From: Urechis unicinctus
Taxonomy: Eukaryota; Annelida; Polychaeta; Xenopneusta; Urechidae
Assembly (NCBI GenBank): GCA_034190875.2
Contig: CM067357.1
Location: 18,244,573-18,308,572 of the forward strand
Length of the DNA stretch: 64,000 nucleotides
Direction of reading: 5' to 3'
The notes under the pieces were generated by a model that worked only from the letters and a program-made list of their open reading frames with translations, had not been told where the DNA came from and did no database searches. Positions 27,590 to 44,512 of the stretch are shown here, piece after piece (position 1 is the stretch's first letter; every line of letters begins with the position of its first letter). A program made the position numbers and the translations under genes.

Positions 27590-27598
27590 GTGATGATA

Positions 27599-27629
<31 letters not shown>
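27590..27629 (+). repeat. (GAT)n trinucleotide run
   Basis: About 13 nearly perfect GAT units. The homologous stretch in block B (11019-11170) is degenerate, so this array expanded or was preserved only in block C. The open frame crossing it (poly-Met) is an artefact. Confidence 0.9.
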
Positions 27630-28534
27630 CGACACCGTTATTTGTAGTGTTTCCTTTTTTGCCTCTCCTTGGCCCAGAACAGTTTCCTCGTCGTGTTAGT
27701 TCACATCTTCACCACAGTGTCGTCCAAGTTCACAGCCTCACTGATCACCTCATGCATCGACCCCATGAGTTAATTTCTTAACATGACAAGTGTGAGTGTA
27801 GAAGTTGAATGCGTCCATGCTGAAACTGTTGAAATCATAACGTGAATATCAACACACACACACACAGGATATCATAACGTAAATGTAGCATTCACTGGGG
27901 ACGATTGAGCACAGAACAGATGACTTAATGACACTGCTTGATTTCCCTGCATGAGCAAGCAGGTCGTGTATTGTGGGCAACTCCTTACATAATGTAACAA
28001 ACGTGTTTGAACAACGGTAGCTCAATTCGCTGCTGATAAAGAATCTATTATGTTTTTTTGTTAAATGTAAAGCGACATCAATATGATGTTCATCGTACTG
28101 TTACAAGACCAGTACATTATAAAAGCTTTGCTGGTGCACTGTCTTGTCTGTATGTGGCACGCCTCATCACCCAACAAGAGGGCGAAATATTTGATGAGTC
28201 CTTATGCACTGTTAAGACTCGGCCTAATCCGGTTCTTGGTGTCAAACATTGAGTTGACATCTTCACACGTTGCCTTTAAGTGATCAGTTGATATGCGATT
28301 GTTGCACTGTTTCTGTACCGTACCGCATACTGGATAAATAGTCTTGTTTGGCTTAACCAGCTATGTTGTCGAGATAACACGCTGTCTACGCCGCGAAGTA
28401 CTTTAGGGGAGCCGATTTGACGGAAATGCATTACTAACAATTGCAAAATAATTTAGCATGTATAATCGGTATGATTACTGGTCTTCCCGCCCCTGATACT
28501 ATGCGTAAGGCTTGTTACCCTAGGGGCAACTCCT
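27630..28534. other. Block C spacer with no gene seen
   Basis: The first 150 bp continue the match to 11190-11300. A short CA run lies at 27852-27867. The rest, including overlapping short frames at 28058-28283, shows no recognisable product. Confidence 0.4.
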
Positions 28535-28830
28535 GATTTCAATGATAACCCAGCCTCATCAGATGTAACCGCACCCCATGAAGACCTTTATGCGTTCAGC
28601 ATAATGGGGCAGTAAGTGGTAAACTTAATGTGTCCACTTAGCGAATGGAGTGGCCGTCATGCCATTGTGTTTACCCGTAAGGTTATGCTGCATTTTCACC
28701 TACATTTAGCTGTCGTTTCATTCCAAGGCACAAACCAGCACTCGAATGGGAATTGAACTCGTTATTTGCCAAAGATATATGCGGTACGCCTTCACCAACC
28801 TCATTATCAAACAAAGCGAAAAATCTGCTG
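28535..28830 (+). repeat. Module R1, block C copy
   Basis: This is the partner of 11835-12150. The conserved core near 28655-28672 reads GAATGGAGTGGCCGTCATGC and continues to TTGTGTTTACCC; its plus-frame translation NGVAVMPLCLP resembles NGVLAISFCLP at 37399-37644 and DGVFAISFYLP at 63604 onward. Confidence 0.65.
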
Positions 28831-29084
28831 AGTAAGCGGATTATTATGGTATAGTGATGGGTCTTTCCTGGAACCTGCGGCTTGGATCAATGGGGCTCAG
28901 CGTCTACGTTAAGGTTTGTCATCTCTACAATTTTATTTCGTCTCACAGTTGATTGACACTGCCAGATGCTGGCTGTTTATTTTCCATGGTAATTGCAGTG
29001 TTTAAAGCAATTAGAAAAAAAGGTAAACAATATATAAATAGAATGTATGCCACTAATTCTCTGTTCTGTGTATTCTGACGTTTC

Positions 29085-29230
29085 ATTGCACGATGGTTTT
29101 GTATACCGTGTAACCTCCAGCAACTTGTATTGTTATTGTCAGCTGTCTCGTAGCATTGTGTTCCGAAAATGGTCAGCAGTGACAACGAAAAGAGGTCAAA
29201 ATAATTGGTCTGGGGAGGCATGATGTGGAG
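29085..29230 (+). repeat. Diverged copy related to modules R2 and R9
   Basis: The words cgatggt, cgtgtaacctcc.gcaa, attgtcagctgtc, gcattgtgttc and aacgaaaagaggtcaa match both the 870 region of R2 and the 58654-58770 region of R9. This shows that R2 and R9 are themselves distantly related. Confidence 0.5.
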
Positions 29231-29584
29231 ACACAGTCAATTGCAAGGCTGTCATTCCACAACATCATTTCGAGTGGCTTAGCAAATGCTATATACATGG
29301 AATACAAAATAAGGCTAATCTGTGTGCATTCTATAAGTTCATCAAATAACGTCACAGTCCTCAATGTATTGAGATTGCTATGCTTCTTTGATATCGAGTT
29401 GCCAGTCAGGGATTATGTGCCATACTCAGCTCATGTCGGCTTCCTTTGGCAATAACCGTGTCGCATTGATTGGATAGCCAAAATTGCACTATGAGGTGCC
29501 GAAAGCCAGTTTGTTCTGCATTGTCAGCAAGGAATAACGCTCTTCTATTATGATCGCTGACAGCGGCTATGAAGGTCGTGTTGT

Positions 29585-29800
29585 ACCTATCAGCAATTTG
29601 TCTAATGCACTGTTGATCAGGAGCACATGGTCTAATATCGCCTCGAGGCCACAGGGCTTACAGGCACCCCGGTTAAAAGACACCAGGGAGTCATTATTCA
29701 TCATGTGGCCTTTTATAAGGGTTATCTACCAAGAAGAGGTGATGTCTACGATAAGGGCACAGGGACGATTCAACTATATATTGGAGGTAATGCCTACCAT
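29585..29800 (+). repeat. Module R3, block C copy
   Basis: It contains gcactgttgatcaggagcac, tatcgcctcgagg and agggcttacaggcacc, aligned with 1590-1680 and 12810-12880. The following cagggagtcattattcatca and aggtaatgcctacc match 1675-1760. Confidence 0.7.
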
Positions 29801-30435
29801 CACAGTAAAATGACATTGTCAACAACAAAAAGTATCACGTGCAGCCTGATTGACATTCATGGAAAGTTGCTAGCATCTCACTGGATATATAAACTGTACA
29901 TTACTTAATACTGCTTGCATGTTAAAACAGACATATAATATACAGAGATGGTCATTCTGTGCAGTTTCGCTGGCCTGAGGCGTACATTGATGAGCAGTGG
30001 GCGGCCATTGCGGCTTTCATGTTAAACGAGATAGTCACCCTGCGACTGCTTGATTATGACGAGATCGATTAATAATCTAAATGATAGTAACAATGCTTAA
30101 AACAATATTCCCTAATACGCGAATGCGTAAGGGAAGACGCTACTCGTAGTAGAAATATCGAAGAGTTAGAACCTGTGGAATTATGTTTTCATGGAAACAG
30201 TTATCTAGTCGGCCTCAGGTAAACGCCTCATTTATTAAATATGTTTGTAGATTTAAACGGTCGATGGTAAGATAAGAAGTTTTTTACTCATAATTGTGAT
30301 TCGTATTCAATGGGTGCCCTAATTTAGTGTTGTTGCTTGGAGTCCTGTATTGTGAATGACGAAGGTTTATTTACGACCTATGCAGTCCAGCCCAACGATG
30401 AACATAGTCAAGTTTTTTTAAGGATCTACGCAAGC

Positions 30436-30480
30436 ATCACAATCATCCTCATTACAATCATCCTCATCACAATCATCACC
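30436..30480 (+). repeat. 15-bp tandem repeat, 3 copies
   Basis: Three units start at 30436, 30451 and 30466 with ATCACAATCATCCTC or variants. It is a short local array with no partner seen. Confidence 0.85.
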
Positions 30481-30719
30481 GTCGCGATACCACCTCGCTG
30501 TTGAAAGTTATGTAAAACACCAATATTACCATTGTCTTTGCTTATCCATTTACCCCTGTTAATAGGCATTGTATCGGCACAAAGATCATATAAATAATCA
30601 ATGACTTAATGTCAAATGAGTACTTTTTGAAAGCGAATCCTTGATGTTGTAGGCCGTTGCAGAATCATGCATTTTGCAAACTAATCAGATGAGCTCCTTC
30701 TATTTGAGTGACTAAAAGC

Positions 30720-30990
30720 GTCAGAGTGGCATACAATCTAGACGATATTTTTCATTTGTTTCATGCTGGTCAAGTTTTAAATTCAGTATCAGGATTCATG
30801 CGTCCGACAACTGTGTATAGTGAATGATGCTTTATGAACACTCAATGATGTCTGATTATTTTGTATGCATCAGAGACACCTGTCAAATGGGGGAATATTA
30901 AAGGCTTGCTAATCAGTTATTGAATGATAGCTTGGAGTTGATGACTTTGTTCACGAGAGAAGATCCGTATCATCCTATATCTTTCCTTGC
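30720..30990 (+). repeat. Module R5 and flank, block C copy
   Basis: It is similar to 3180-3345 and 13945-14105 (acaatctaga, catgcgtcc, gtgtatagtgaat, gacacctg). The right part, ttgaatgatagcttggagtt with gatgactttg, matches 44550-44580 (ttgaataagttcttagagtt with gatggctttc). Confidence 0.55.
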
Positions 30991-31299
30991 CCGGCCAGAC
31001 CACAATGCAAAAAGTCTTAGGTCACTAACTATATCCTGGCGATCAGATAGGACCACAAATGAATCAATTGGTAAGGTCTTAATGGTTTGATACATGTATT
31101 ATTAATAACATTTACCCAAAAATCTACTCATCAAATGCGTCGTTAAAATGAGATGTATTGAACAAAACGTAAAAGGGTGTGCTATATCATGATAGCAAAC
31201 GCTTTATAGGATTTATCATTGCATAAAGAGGTAGTTAACCACTATTTAAAATAAAATTATTTTACGCTGCTCATACAAATATTTGTTGTTGACATTGAC

Positions 31300-31530
31300 A
31301 AGGGCCGTGTGCTCTTGTAGTAGGTATTACCTCCAGTTAAGCGTGAACCCCACAAAAGGTCATGCATGAAGTGATGAATAATGGCACGATGTTTCTTGTG
31401 TACTGACGGACATTCGAAGTTGTGTGACCTCGTTGGGACACAGACCCAGGTGCTCTAGTCAGTGCATTAGTCAACTTGCTACAACAAATATACGCGCTTC
31501 ACATCCGCTGACAACTGTTATATTGCTATT
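31300..31530 (+). repeat. Module R7, block C copy, diverged
   Basis: It aligns with 16010-16220: gacaagggccgtg, gtaggtattacctccagtt, gatgaataatggca, cttgtgtactgac, tgtgacctcgttgggaca, then acgcgcttcacatccgctgacaa. Identity is about 70%. Confidence 0.65.
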
Positions 31531-32059
31531 AAATCATTCAATGCAAGCAATACAGGAAAGAACTGGCTTTCAATGCGTCATTGTTTGATCATGTCCATCT
31601 AATCAATGCATAATCTAAGACGGTAATTATCAAATGGTTCAACCTACTTGGACATGCGTGTAGCACATTAATCACTAGTTCACATAGGGCGGTTGTCTCG
31701 TAATGATTGGCAATCAACTTACTGAAGCGCTTCTAAGCTCCACGTTAATGTGCAAGCAATTGCAATATTTTTTGTTATTACGGTGGTATTCTCAATACAC
31801 CATTATCACCCTCGCAATAGTCATTGCTTATATTTGATTAGAAATGCAATTAACCAGATTTTTGAATATCCCTCCATCAATAAGTTGGCTACTAATCGCT
31901 GTTGCAACTCATCGTCAGATTGTGTTCGTATAATGTACATCATTGGGCCTTGCCACAGACAAGTAGCTTGGTTTTGATTCCAATGCCTTTTGTTGGATAT
32001 GCTTAAATTGCAGCACCCTTTCTGCAAAGCTCACCCATGCTAGCCAATCAATCCTGCTA

Positions 32060-32200
32060 TTGGATGTGCCTCGGCGGAAGATAACCACGCAACTGAAATT
32101 AATTTGCAACAAAACAGCGTTAGGGTACACAAAATAACGTGGTAAGTACTTGATAAATGGTACAGTGGTAAGTTTTATCACGTTAGTTATGTTAAAATCC
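32060..32200 (-). repeat. Module R1, minus-oriented copy in block C
   Basis: It aligns with 5205-5290: plus-strand words cctcggcggaagataac and aattaattt.caacaaaacagcg, with minus-strand translation VVIFRRG matching AVIFRRG at 5225. The 95-codon frame 31915-32202 extends beyond the conserved part and has no known domain. Confidence 0.55.
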
Positions 32201-36544
<4,344 letters not shown>

Positions 36545-36999
36545 CTACTACTACGCAATTCGTGATTCGTTTGGAGTTTTCTGTCAGTTGTTATTAATCT
36601 AATCTTGGTTAACTTCGATATATAACTAATACTCCCGTCGGCATAAAGTTTCTACCAGCATGAATACATTGCTGACATACTGGTAAGTACGCAGCCATTT
36701 TAACCACATATACTTACATCTGGAAAGTTAAAATAGCCGTGTCATTGCACCGTCATTCTATTTATCATGTCAATTTAGCATCGAAAAATGGAATTCAATA
36801 GATTCCTTGGTCAGTGGATTGGAGTCGATGTATACATATGCATTTTAGCTACAAGTGCTTTTGTAAACGCAAAACAGCTACGTCGCGATAGCAAACGTTT
36901 TCAATGATATATCAGTGCATTCAAGTAACTCTAACACTGTGTCGAACAATGTAATCGGTCAAGCTGTAGGCGAAGTTATTTGTTGCTGATATTAACAAT

Positions 37000-37210
37000 G
37001 TTAATACGTTCCCAAGGCAGGTCTGTACTCAAGTTTCTAGTTGTCCGAACAAGGTCAGATTGTATCGTAGTCATTATTAAAGGTTCCACGTTGCTTAGAG
37101 ACGGGCGTTCGTTTAAGCTCTGAGACCTCGTAGGGATGAACTCATGTGCTCGAGACCAAGGGTGCACTAAACAAATAGCAATTAGGTACTGTGCACCCTT
37201 TACAGCTATG
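37000..37210 (+). repeat. Module R7, very diverged copy
   Basis: Weak similarity to 16060-16210: aaggtcagat, then agctctgagacctcgtaggga against agctctgtgaccttgctggga, then tgtgctcgag and aaacaaatagca. Confidence 0.4.
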
Positions 37211-37254
37211 AAAACAGCGGAAATGGCTAACTATGATTTTCACACTTTTCCTTG

Positions 37255-37655
37255 GTCCATACATTGTGTTTCAGGAAATGAACATTTCTAGTGTATGATT
37301 AAGTAGATGATGACGGCGTGACACATAACTCTTTAGCAAATGACGAGAACCCTCTGTCCTGCTGATGACCCGGAAGGGAATAACAGCATTATATGGCTTT
37401 ATATACAATCCAATGTTAAGGGTAAACAAAATGATATGGCGAGCACTCCGTTCCGTTTGACAACACGTCGAGTCTGCCCAATGCGATTCCCATTTAAAAG
37501 GTGCCCAGATAGGTCCGCACCCGGTGTGCAATTTTGTGATAAGGATAATAAACAAACCGAAGGAAGGAGGTTACCACAGGCCATTCCGACATTTAATGCA
37601 GTGTGACATAAGACGAGGTTATCATAGGGATAGAATATATCCATAAGCTATCAAA
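37255..37655 (-). repeat. Module R1, inverted copy with the longest shared reading frame
   Basis: The minus strand aligns with 63430-63840 plus for about 400 bp, roughly 75-80% alike. One frame (37644 down to 37399, 81 codons) contains RRVVKRNGVLAISFCLP, where the other copy has RRVVKRDGVFAISFYLP. A second, overlapping frame one base out of register (37555 down to 37271) contains RHLLKSYVSRRHH against RHLLKLCVSRRHH. The two parts are in a single frame in the 63.6 kb copy, so an indel separates them here. Over the 18 codons from TRR to LP I count eight nucleotide differences, five of them in third positions. No known domain is recognised, so past coding is a possibility rather than a finding. 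Confidence 0.7.
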
Positions 37656-38804
37656 TGTAATGCGACTTCCTAGAACGTACCATGCTATCAGAGTAGTAAT
37701 ATTCCTTATCTTTAATATACGCATATGCGACATGTAAAGCATTACGACGTGTAAGAGGCTAGCTTTTTAAACATGCCCGCATGGGAACATTGCCTGCCCC
37801 CATTTAAATTATAGCGGTTATCACGAGGAATGAATCATTGTAAACCATGTAGAATGTAACAGGTTCCAACAACTAACAGTTTGATCCTGTCAATTGAATG
37901 AATGTGGCGCATATTAGTTGCCTTTATGTAGCAGGCGTGTACTTGAGTTGAACTGGGACGTAGCACTTCACATAAATTGGTAGTTGACAGGTGATGGTCG
38001 TTATAGAGACATTGTGGTTGTATTTTACGAAGACTTTAGGCCGCTTTGCTGAAGCAAGCGCCATCGCTGTTGACAATTTGGAGTATACAGATGACGTTAC
38101 CAGACAGCTTTCAAAGCGGTGTTGCTATCAAAGAATATTGCTTGTTCAAATGCATTACCATTTCGAACGTATCTTCGTGTACTCCTTTGTTTACAAACCC
38201 CAAATAACGTATCCAATTTCAGACCATTTTTGGGGTGCTGCGAGAGGTGATAACAGCATTACGGACGTTCATAGCATGAGAATTACGGTTTTACCAAGTT
38301 GCATGGCAAGATCCTAAGTCATCACATGAAGACTGCCGAATGCGGTTCTCCTTAAACAAAAAACTCCAGAGGAGTCACCAGGGAGTGTGCGTTGATGAGA
38401 TAAGGCCTATTGACATATCTAAGCAGTTGACAGGACAGGCCTTACAGACACCGGGTTACAATTCAATTCAGAAATTATCCTTCAGCAGCCACTGCTTACA
38501 CGTTAAAGCAGATCGACGGTGTTTGTCAATGTGTGACGTAAAAGAATGTACAGCGCAATTAACAGAGTTAAACAGCAATCCTATATGACGACCATAAAGC
38601 TAGCATGTTAAACATGACTGCATTATCAACTGTACTGCCTACAATATTATTATGTGGTGTGTTGTCTGATATAAGTTACCAAGACTCGCAATCTTCATCC
38701 AGTCTCATTACTTTTTGTACGTCATCAAGAAATGACAGCTATTTACAGGCGATCCTGGCGTTCTGTAACACCGTGATTTACTCAAGCATTGCAAATGACA
38801 CTTT
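37656..38804. other. Mixed, weakly matching repeat pieces
   Basis: Near 38232-38260 gaggtgataacagcattac matches the minus-oriented R1 copies at 5236 and 37376. Near 38395-38460 ggccttacagacaccggg weakly matches R3 at 29655. The short frames (37991-38317, 38340-38588, 38605-38814) have no recognisable product. Confidence 0.4.
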
Positions 38805-38950
38805 TTTTGCGTAACAAAGTATGACATCAGACAGCGAATACGTGCTGGTTAGTTGTCGCACCTTACTCTTACTCAACAATCACCATTCTGTATGTGATGT
38901 GATTATGTACGCATTTCATTCCCAATTGTCATGTTTAATGATGGCAGAAC
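38805..38950 (+). repeat. Module R17, second copy
   Basis: This is the partner of 5597-5745, direct orientation. Confidence 0.65.
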
Positions 38951-41204
38951 TACTCAACCTGCTACAATAAGCAGATACGAGTGTCGGCCAAGACTTTACC
39001 AGGGATATTCATTTGAGATTATTCATGAAGTATGCTTCCAGCAAAATGTCACATGCGAATAGCATTCTGTTCTATTTACATCTACAATACATACGACTCG
39101 CAGGTTGATCTGAAAATGTACGCACAAATTACGTTTTCATGCTGAGATAAAATGTTTAAAATATATAATTTAAATAAATCGGAATATGCGACAAAGTGAA
39201 AAACACTTGCACTTAAACACATTCATGTTCCTATGGCGTGGTTGCGGTGTCAAATGGTGAGAACATCCCCAGCAATGAGTTGATGGACACGTTAGCGGCA
39301 TGACGTAAAACGACAGCAACAATCGAGAACAAATGAACATTAACATGCAGACGAATATATACGACTCAACATCACACATGAGCAAGGGTAGATGTGGTAT
39401 TCACAAACTGCTGCAGTTATATCATATATCATCAGTTATGACATAGATTTGTGGCTTCATCTTTCCTGATGAATATATTCCGGTGGTTGCGGATGCAATA
39501 AAATGCAGAATTCTAAACTTAATACGTGCATAGAGGAATTCTACTGGTTACAACTGGCCAATAACGTATTGGATATCTGCTTCTCATTATGTCTGCACTC
39601 CTGTGATTTGTGCTCGTTTCTTCATTTCATTTTCGGTAGTACAATCATAAATACATTTGTTTCATCCAAATATATAGAGACTTGCTTAGAAGATAGATCG
39701 TATAGGATTCTATTCGAATCATTAATTAACTTATCAACAAGAGTTTATCTCATTGACTGCGATTTATATTGCTTATCATATGCATTCGATTATATCACGA
39801 TAAGAACTCACGTATAGACTACGAATAGGCTGTCCTGGTTGTGGCCGGGGCGACATCTCTACATGATGCCCTTATCAGGACAACAGCGTATGCCTCTTAT
39901 AGTCTACCTTATGCTCTCATGGTTATTGCTTATCAGTTTCTGAAACTAAATCAACTGATACGTGAACAAATCGGCGTTGACGCATACATGGATAACTTAT
40001 GGTGGTTAGTCGGCAGACGAAATCATTGTAAATTTCGATAATTTTAGCTTGTCCCCACCTCATACAATGAGCCACGACCTAATTGTCACTGCTTGTCAAT
40101 GCCAAATACGCATGACCTCAATCGGCCACAGTGACATGTCAATGGATAGCTGGCCGGGATTGTTCGGTAGGGGCCGGGAATAATCACCTTCGGCAACAGA
40201 ATATATAGAACCAACAATTTATATCACCCTGATAACCTTGTGTTTTCGTTTTTATCTTAGAGGTATGCGCAAATATGAAAACGATACGAAACTCCATTTA
40301 TCCTCAATCGAAATACTAAGGAGCTATTGACGTGAGCAACCTTGTTTTCGTTTTAAGAAACTGTAGAAATAACTAACCATATGGGTATGCCAGGTTCACA
40401 CTATGACAACAATTTAATTTAGACTAAGTTCGCTACTCCTTTCTTTTCAAGTTAAGAAATTAATTTATCATCATCTTAATCAGGCAAAAATGCACTGAGG
40501 TGTTCTTACAATGCTGTAACACATGAACAACTATCTGATAGTATCGCAAAATCGGAACAGTGGTTTTTCTTATTAATGATAATCAATTCATCATTAATTT
40601 GGAAAACAATGTGTAGATACCAACAAATATATACTGTGTACGCATCATATTATATAAAGCTTTCTTCATAACAAAAAAATGTGTATTTGCATTATTGTTT
40701 AACGAAACTGGGAGTATTGAAGAGACCACTAGGCAGACGCTGTTGGCATCATGTGGACATATAGCTCCAGCTTCAGCCAGTGAAGCGTATTAACGATAAC
40801 GTGCGAATTATTATCATGATATAACTCAATGAATACGATAAGCATCATACATTGCTGCCAATGGGATAAACTCTGGTCAATAGAGTAATTCATGATAGCA
40901 CAAATTACATGTGACGAGTGCAGACATAATGTGAAGCAGATATCTAATACGTTATTTGCCTGTTCTCAGCTAACAGTGTTCCTCAATGCACGTATAGCGT
41001 TCAATATTTTGTATTGTATTGCCTCCGAAACAACCGGGATGTATTTTGTAAAGACCTCGTATTCAGTAAAGATAAAGCCACAAATCTAAGCCATTACTGA
41101 TGATATATGATAAAACTGCTACTATTTTGGAATATCACATCGACCTTTGCTCACATGTGATGTTGATCCGCAGAGACTCATCAGCATGATTGTGTTTATT
41201 CTTA
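38951..41204. other. 2.25 kb with no gene or clear repeat partner
   Basis: This is complex AT-rich sequence. The 104-codon plus frame at 39503-39817 and the 66-codon frame at 39841-40041 have no known domain. I saw no RNA gene or tandem array. Confidence 0.35.
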
Positions 41205-42412
41205 TTTCCATGGTAATCCCGATTGCTGTTGTTGGTCCACTCAGACTTGTACTGCAGCTCATTTGTCAATTGCCGACTTAGTTTTGAGTATGCCGTTATC
41301 TAGGGATAATACCCTCGGCCGGTCGACAAGGACGCCAACTCCCGAGCGACATCAAGGCATCAAGGAATCCAAACTGGTTTAGAGATAGGTATAAGCATAT
41401 GTAATTCCTATCACAGAACCTAAAGGGCATTCACAGTGTCAACAACATTTTTGTTGCGCGTGCGTTTTGAGAGAAAGTGCCGTTTCAAATGTTAGTAAAC
41501 AAACTTCTTGTCATTACTAAAATGCGGTGATAGATCTTACAGAGCGTTAGATATAGCGAGAAAGTTGTGTTGCGTCAAGTTATTAAAAATTACTCGCATC
41601 TGGCACAGTGACATTATACTTGTGGCCAAGTTCTATTGCAAAGCCCAAACCAAAACAATATTTTGAATTCGCTTCTCTTTGTTAAATTGATATGAAGAAC
41701 AGAATGATAGCATAAATTAAACTAATGAATGTTTCTCCGTTTACTGAACTCTAGCTTTCGCTATTTGTATGATAAATCCATATGGAGATATTCGAACCAA
41801 TGCAAGAGAAGCATGAAAAGACCCAGACAATACAAAAGATTCTGAGGATCTCACGGATTGGATTAATGTCTAGTGATAAATTGATAGTATCCAAATTAGT
41901 TGTGAAAAAGGTGGCAATACATCATTTGAATAATGGATCTGCGTCAAATTATGCGTATCATGTTATATCAATACTATTGACACAAAACGAACCGCTTTTA
42001 AAGTGTGCAATAGTGTGTACTGTTTGAACCTGATGACTATAAACATATTATCTCAAAACAATTCCTATGCGCAGTGTTGCACAGTATCGGGAATAAAATG
42101 CTGATCCAGGAAATTTCGGATGCTATTATGCTTGCGTTTGGTTTGATATGGCTAAACACTAAAACCAACTCAGCCATGGATCACTTGTTAAGGTATCCAA
42201 ATAAATCAAATGCTTGTATCATTTGTTAATCAACATGATATAAAAATTGCAGTAGATTGTTAACTTTACAGTGAACATTACGGAAAGAATTAACAGTCGT
42301 AGGAATAATGATTTGTCAGGTTTTGTCCAGTGTTATCCCGTTACTGGTCACAACTCTTAGTGTCATCCACATTGCGCGTTTACATGGCCTAATGTGATTC
42401 TGTCACGTGGAT
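41205..42412 (+). repeat. Module R14, young duplicate
   Basis: The short left part (41205-41280) matches 59505-59585, and 41290-42412 matches 60312-61444 in direct orientation. The interval 41487-41820 is about 93% identical to 60466-60785 by eye, with a perfect start of roughly 65 bp. An indel of about 60 bp near 60985-61060 and another near 41310-41345 distinguish them. The 81-codon frame at 41782-42027 is closed by a TAG in the other copy (MDIFEPMQEKHEKV then stop), so it is not conserved as coding. A weaker third copy lies at 49309-49450. Confidence 0.9.
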
Positions 42413-42819
42413 GCGAGCTATCATGCTTATTGACAGGTTGAGTGCATTGTATATGTGGAAGTTGATTTCTCTTTGTGGTGCATTCCGTTGAACGCAAAGA
42501 GCATTTTAATAATTTTATGTCAGCATAAACTTGCCCGTAAACTGTGCTGTAGACGAAATACAACACTATAGTAGTCGCATATAAAATTTCGCTGAGATCA
42601 TATATCATAAATGATATCAAATGAATATTCCTGGTAACGTCCGAGAGACACGCCGTCTTTCTTGTTTTCAGAAAACGACGAGAGATGACAATGCTTGTAA
42701 AAGGCAGATTGTGGAGTGCTAAGACTCATATACAATGGTATCTGTCAATTATCTCTTTCAATCTGATACCCTATTAAACATGTCGTAAGCCAGCATATAA
42801 ATGCTCACTCACACATACG

Positions 42820-42969
<150 letters not shown>

Positions 42970-43359
42970 CGAATATATTTATGTTTATACGATAACATGT
43001 TAATTGCGATTGCCAGCTAATTGATTATTTTAATAAGTAACAATGCTAGGTTTCAATTTGGCAATTTTATCAAATTTGCATCGTAACAAATTATACATAT
43101 TGCTGCGTTTTGGCCTTCGGGAAATATTAGGGCATGATATCAATCGAATAGGTTCATAGTAACATAATTTGCCGACACTCGTTTCTGCTTATTATAGCAG
43201 GTTAGGCTCCGTCGCTATTAGATCGCTCATTGAAAAGCATACACACTCGCTCATTAACAGTACGGTGATTGGAAATGTAAGGTACAATAACCACCACACT
43301 CACACTTTGAAATGCTTGGGTTAATCACGGTGTCGTTTAAAACTTTTAACGGTTAAGAT

Positions 43360-43733
43360 CGCCGGCAAAATTGCTGTCATTTCCGGATGAGGCACAAGCA
43401 GTAATGAAACTGGATAGATACATGTATTGGATATATGTGTCAGACATCATCACAACATTGTAGGCTGTATTGCTCACATGCAGTCATGTTAAAATGCAAG
43501 CCTCGTAATTGTCATTTAGGATTTGCCAACTGCTGATTGTTCTTTACATTCTTTTCAGTCCCACACCGCCGACCTAGTTTTACTCGACAACTGCGCTTGG
43601 CTATGGACAAATGCTGAATTGAAATTAATTCACCGAATTGCGTCTTTATCTATGTTGCGAATCATTGCATCTACAATGGTGCGGCTAAATGACCAGTTAA
43701 TGTAAGCTGATAGTCTTGACTAACTGCTGCGTT
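43360..43733 (+). repeat. Module R15, split partner of 61.5 and 62.6 kb
   Basis: Positions 43360-43600 match 61490-61725 (gatgaggcacaagcagtaatg, cagacatcatcacaacattg, cagtcatgttaaaatgcaag), and 43618-43733 match 62550-62658 (attgcatctacaatggtgcg, gatagtcttgactaactgct). The two parts are adjacent here but separated by about 820 bp at 61.7-62.5 kb. A diverged relative of the first part is at 49660-49890. Confidence 0.85.
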
Positions 43734-44512
43734 TAGCTTAGTCGTTGGTGTTAGAATGCATATGTAGATGTTAAGCCTGAATCCACCGACCGCATCTATT
43801 GAATTCATCTTTCTCTGTTAAATTGACATGATAGCTATAATGATAGAAAAATGATATGGAGCTGCATTAATCCCAACGTACGAAGCTATTTTACCTGTAT
43901 AGATATAAGATCGAAAATAACGGCTACACTTATTATCGATGAGTCCGGGTGTTAAATGCGGCGAATTACAATGCGTGTAAACTGTGCATTAAAACACACA
44001 TCAAAGTCCATATAGCTTGCAAAGATGAATACTGGATCGGTGATATTGGTGGGAAAAAAGCGGCAGCGCATTGGGTCAATTGCTGACATGTACAATTACA
44101 ACTTTCTTCATAGCCAATGACGAAGGTGACGACGCAAGTAAAGAATTATACGGAATCTTGACATTAAAGAACAGGACTTCACTGGACAACGACTGGTTAA
44201 ACCTGCCAATGTCATGCGACAAATATTCGGATTATTGACAAATGGACGCAAAAGTGCCCCTTGGACGATGCGCGGTATATACACGGTTTGAAACAGATTA
44301 TTTGTTTAATATTAAGTGTCTTAAGAAATAGATCGTGCTATTGTTGAATTCTTGGTCGTCGACCTACCACATCAGACCGAAAATATGGATGAATTTGCAG
44401 GATAGCCGTTACGAGTATGTGGCAGCGATTTTAATAACGACATAAATGCCGAAAATATGATATCATGACCCCATATATTGCGTAACTCACGCGCTCAACA
44501 AACAATGTTCTT

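Noticed and set aside
41782-42027. 81-codon frame in a highly similar duplicate
   Set aside because: The about 93% identical copy at 60.7 kb has a stop after 14 codons, so the similarity reflects recent duplication rather than selection on protein.
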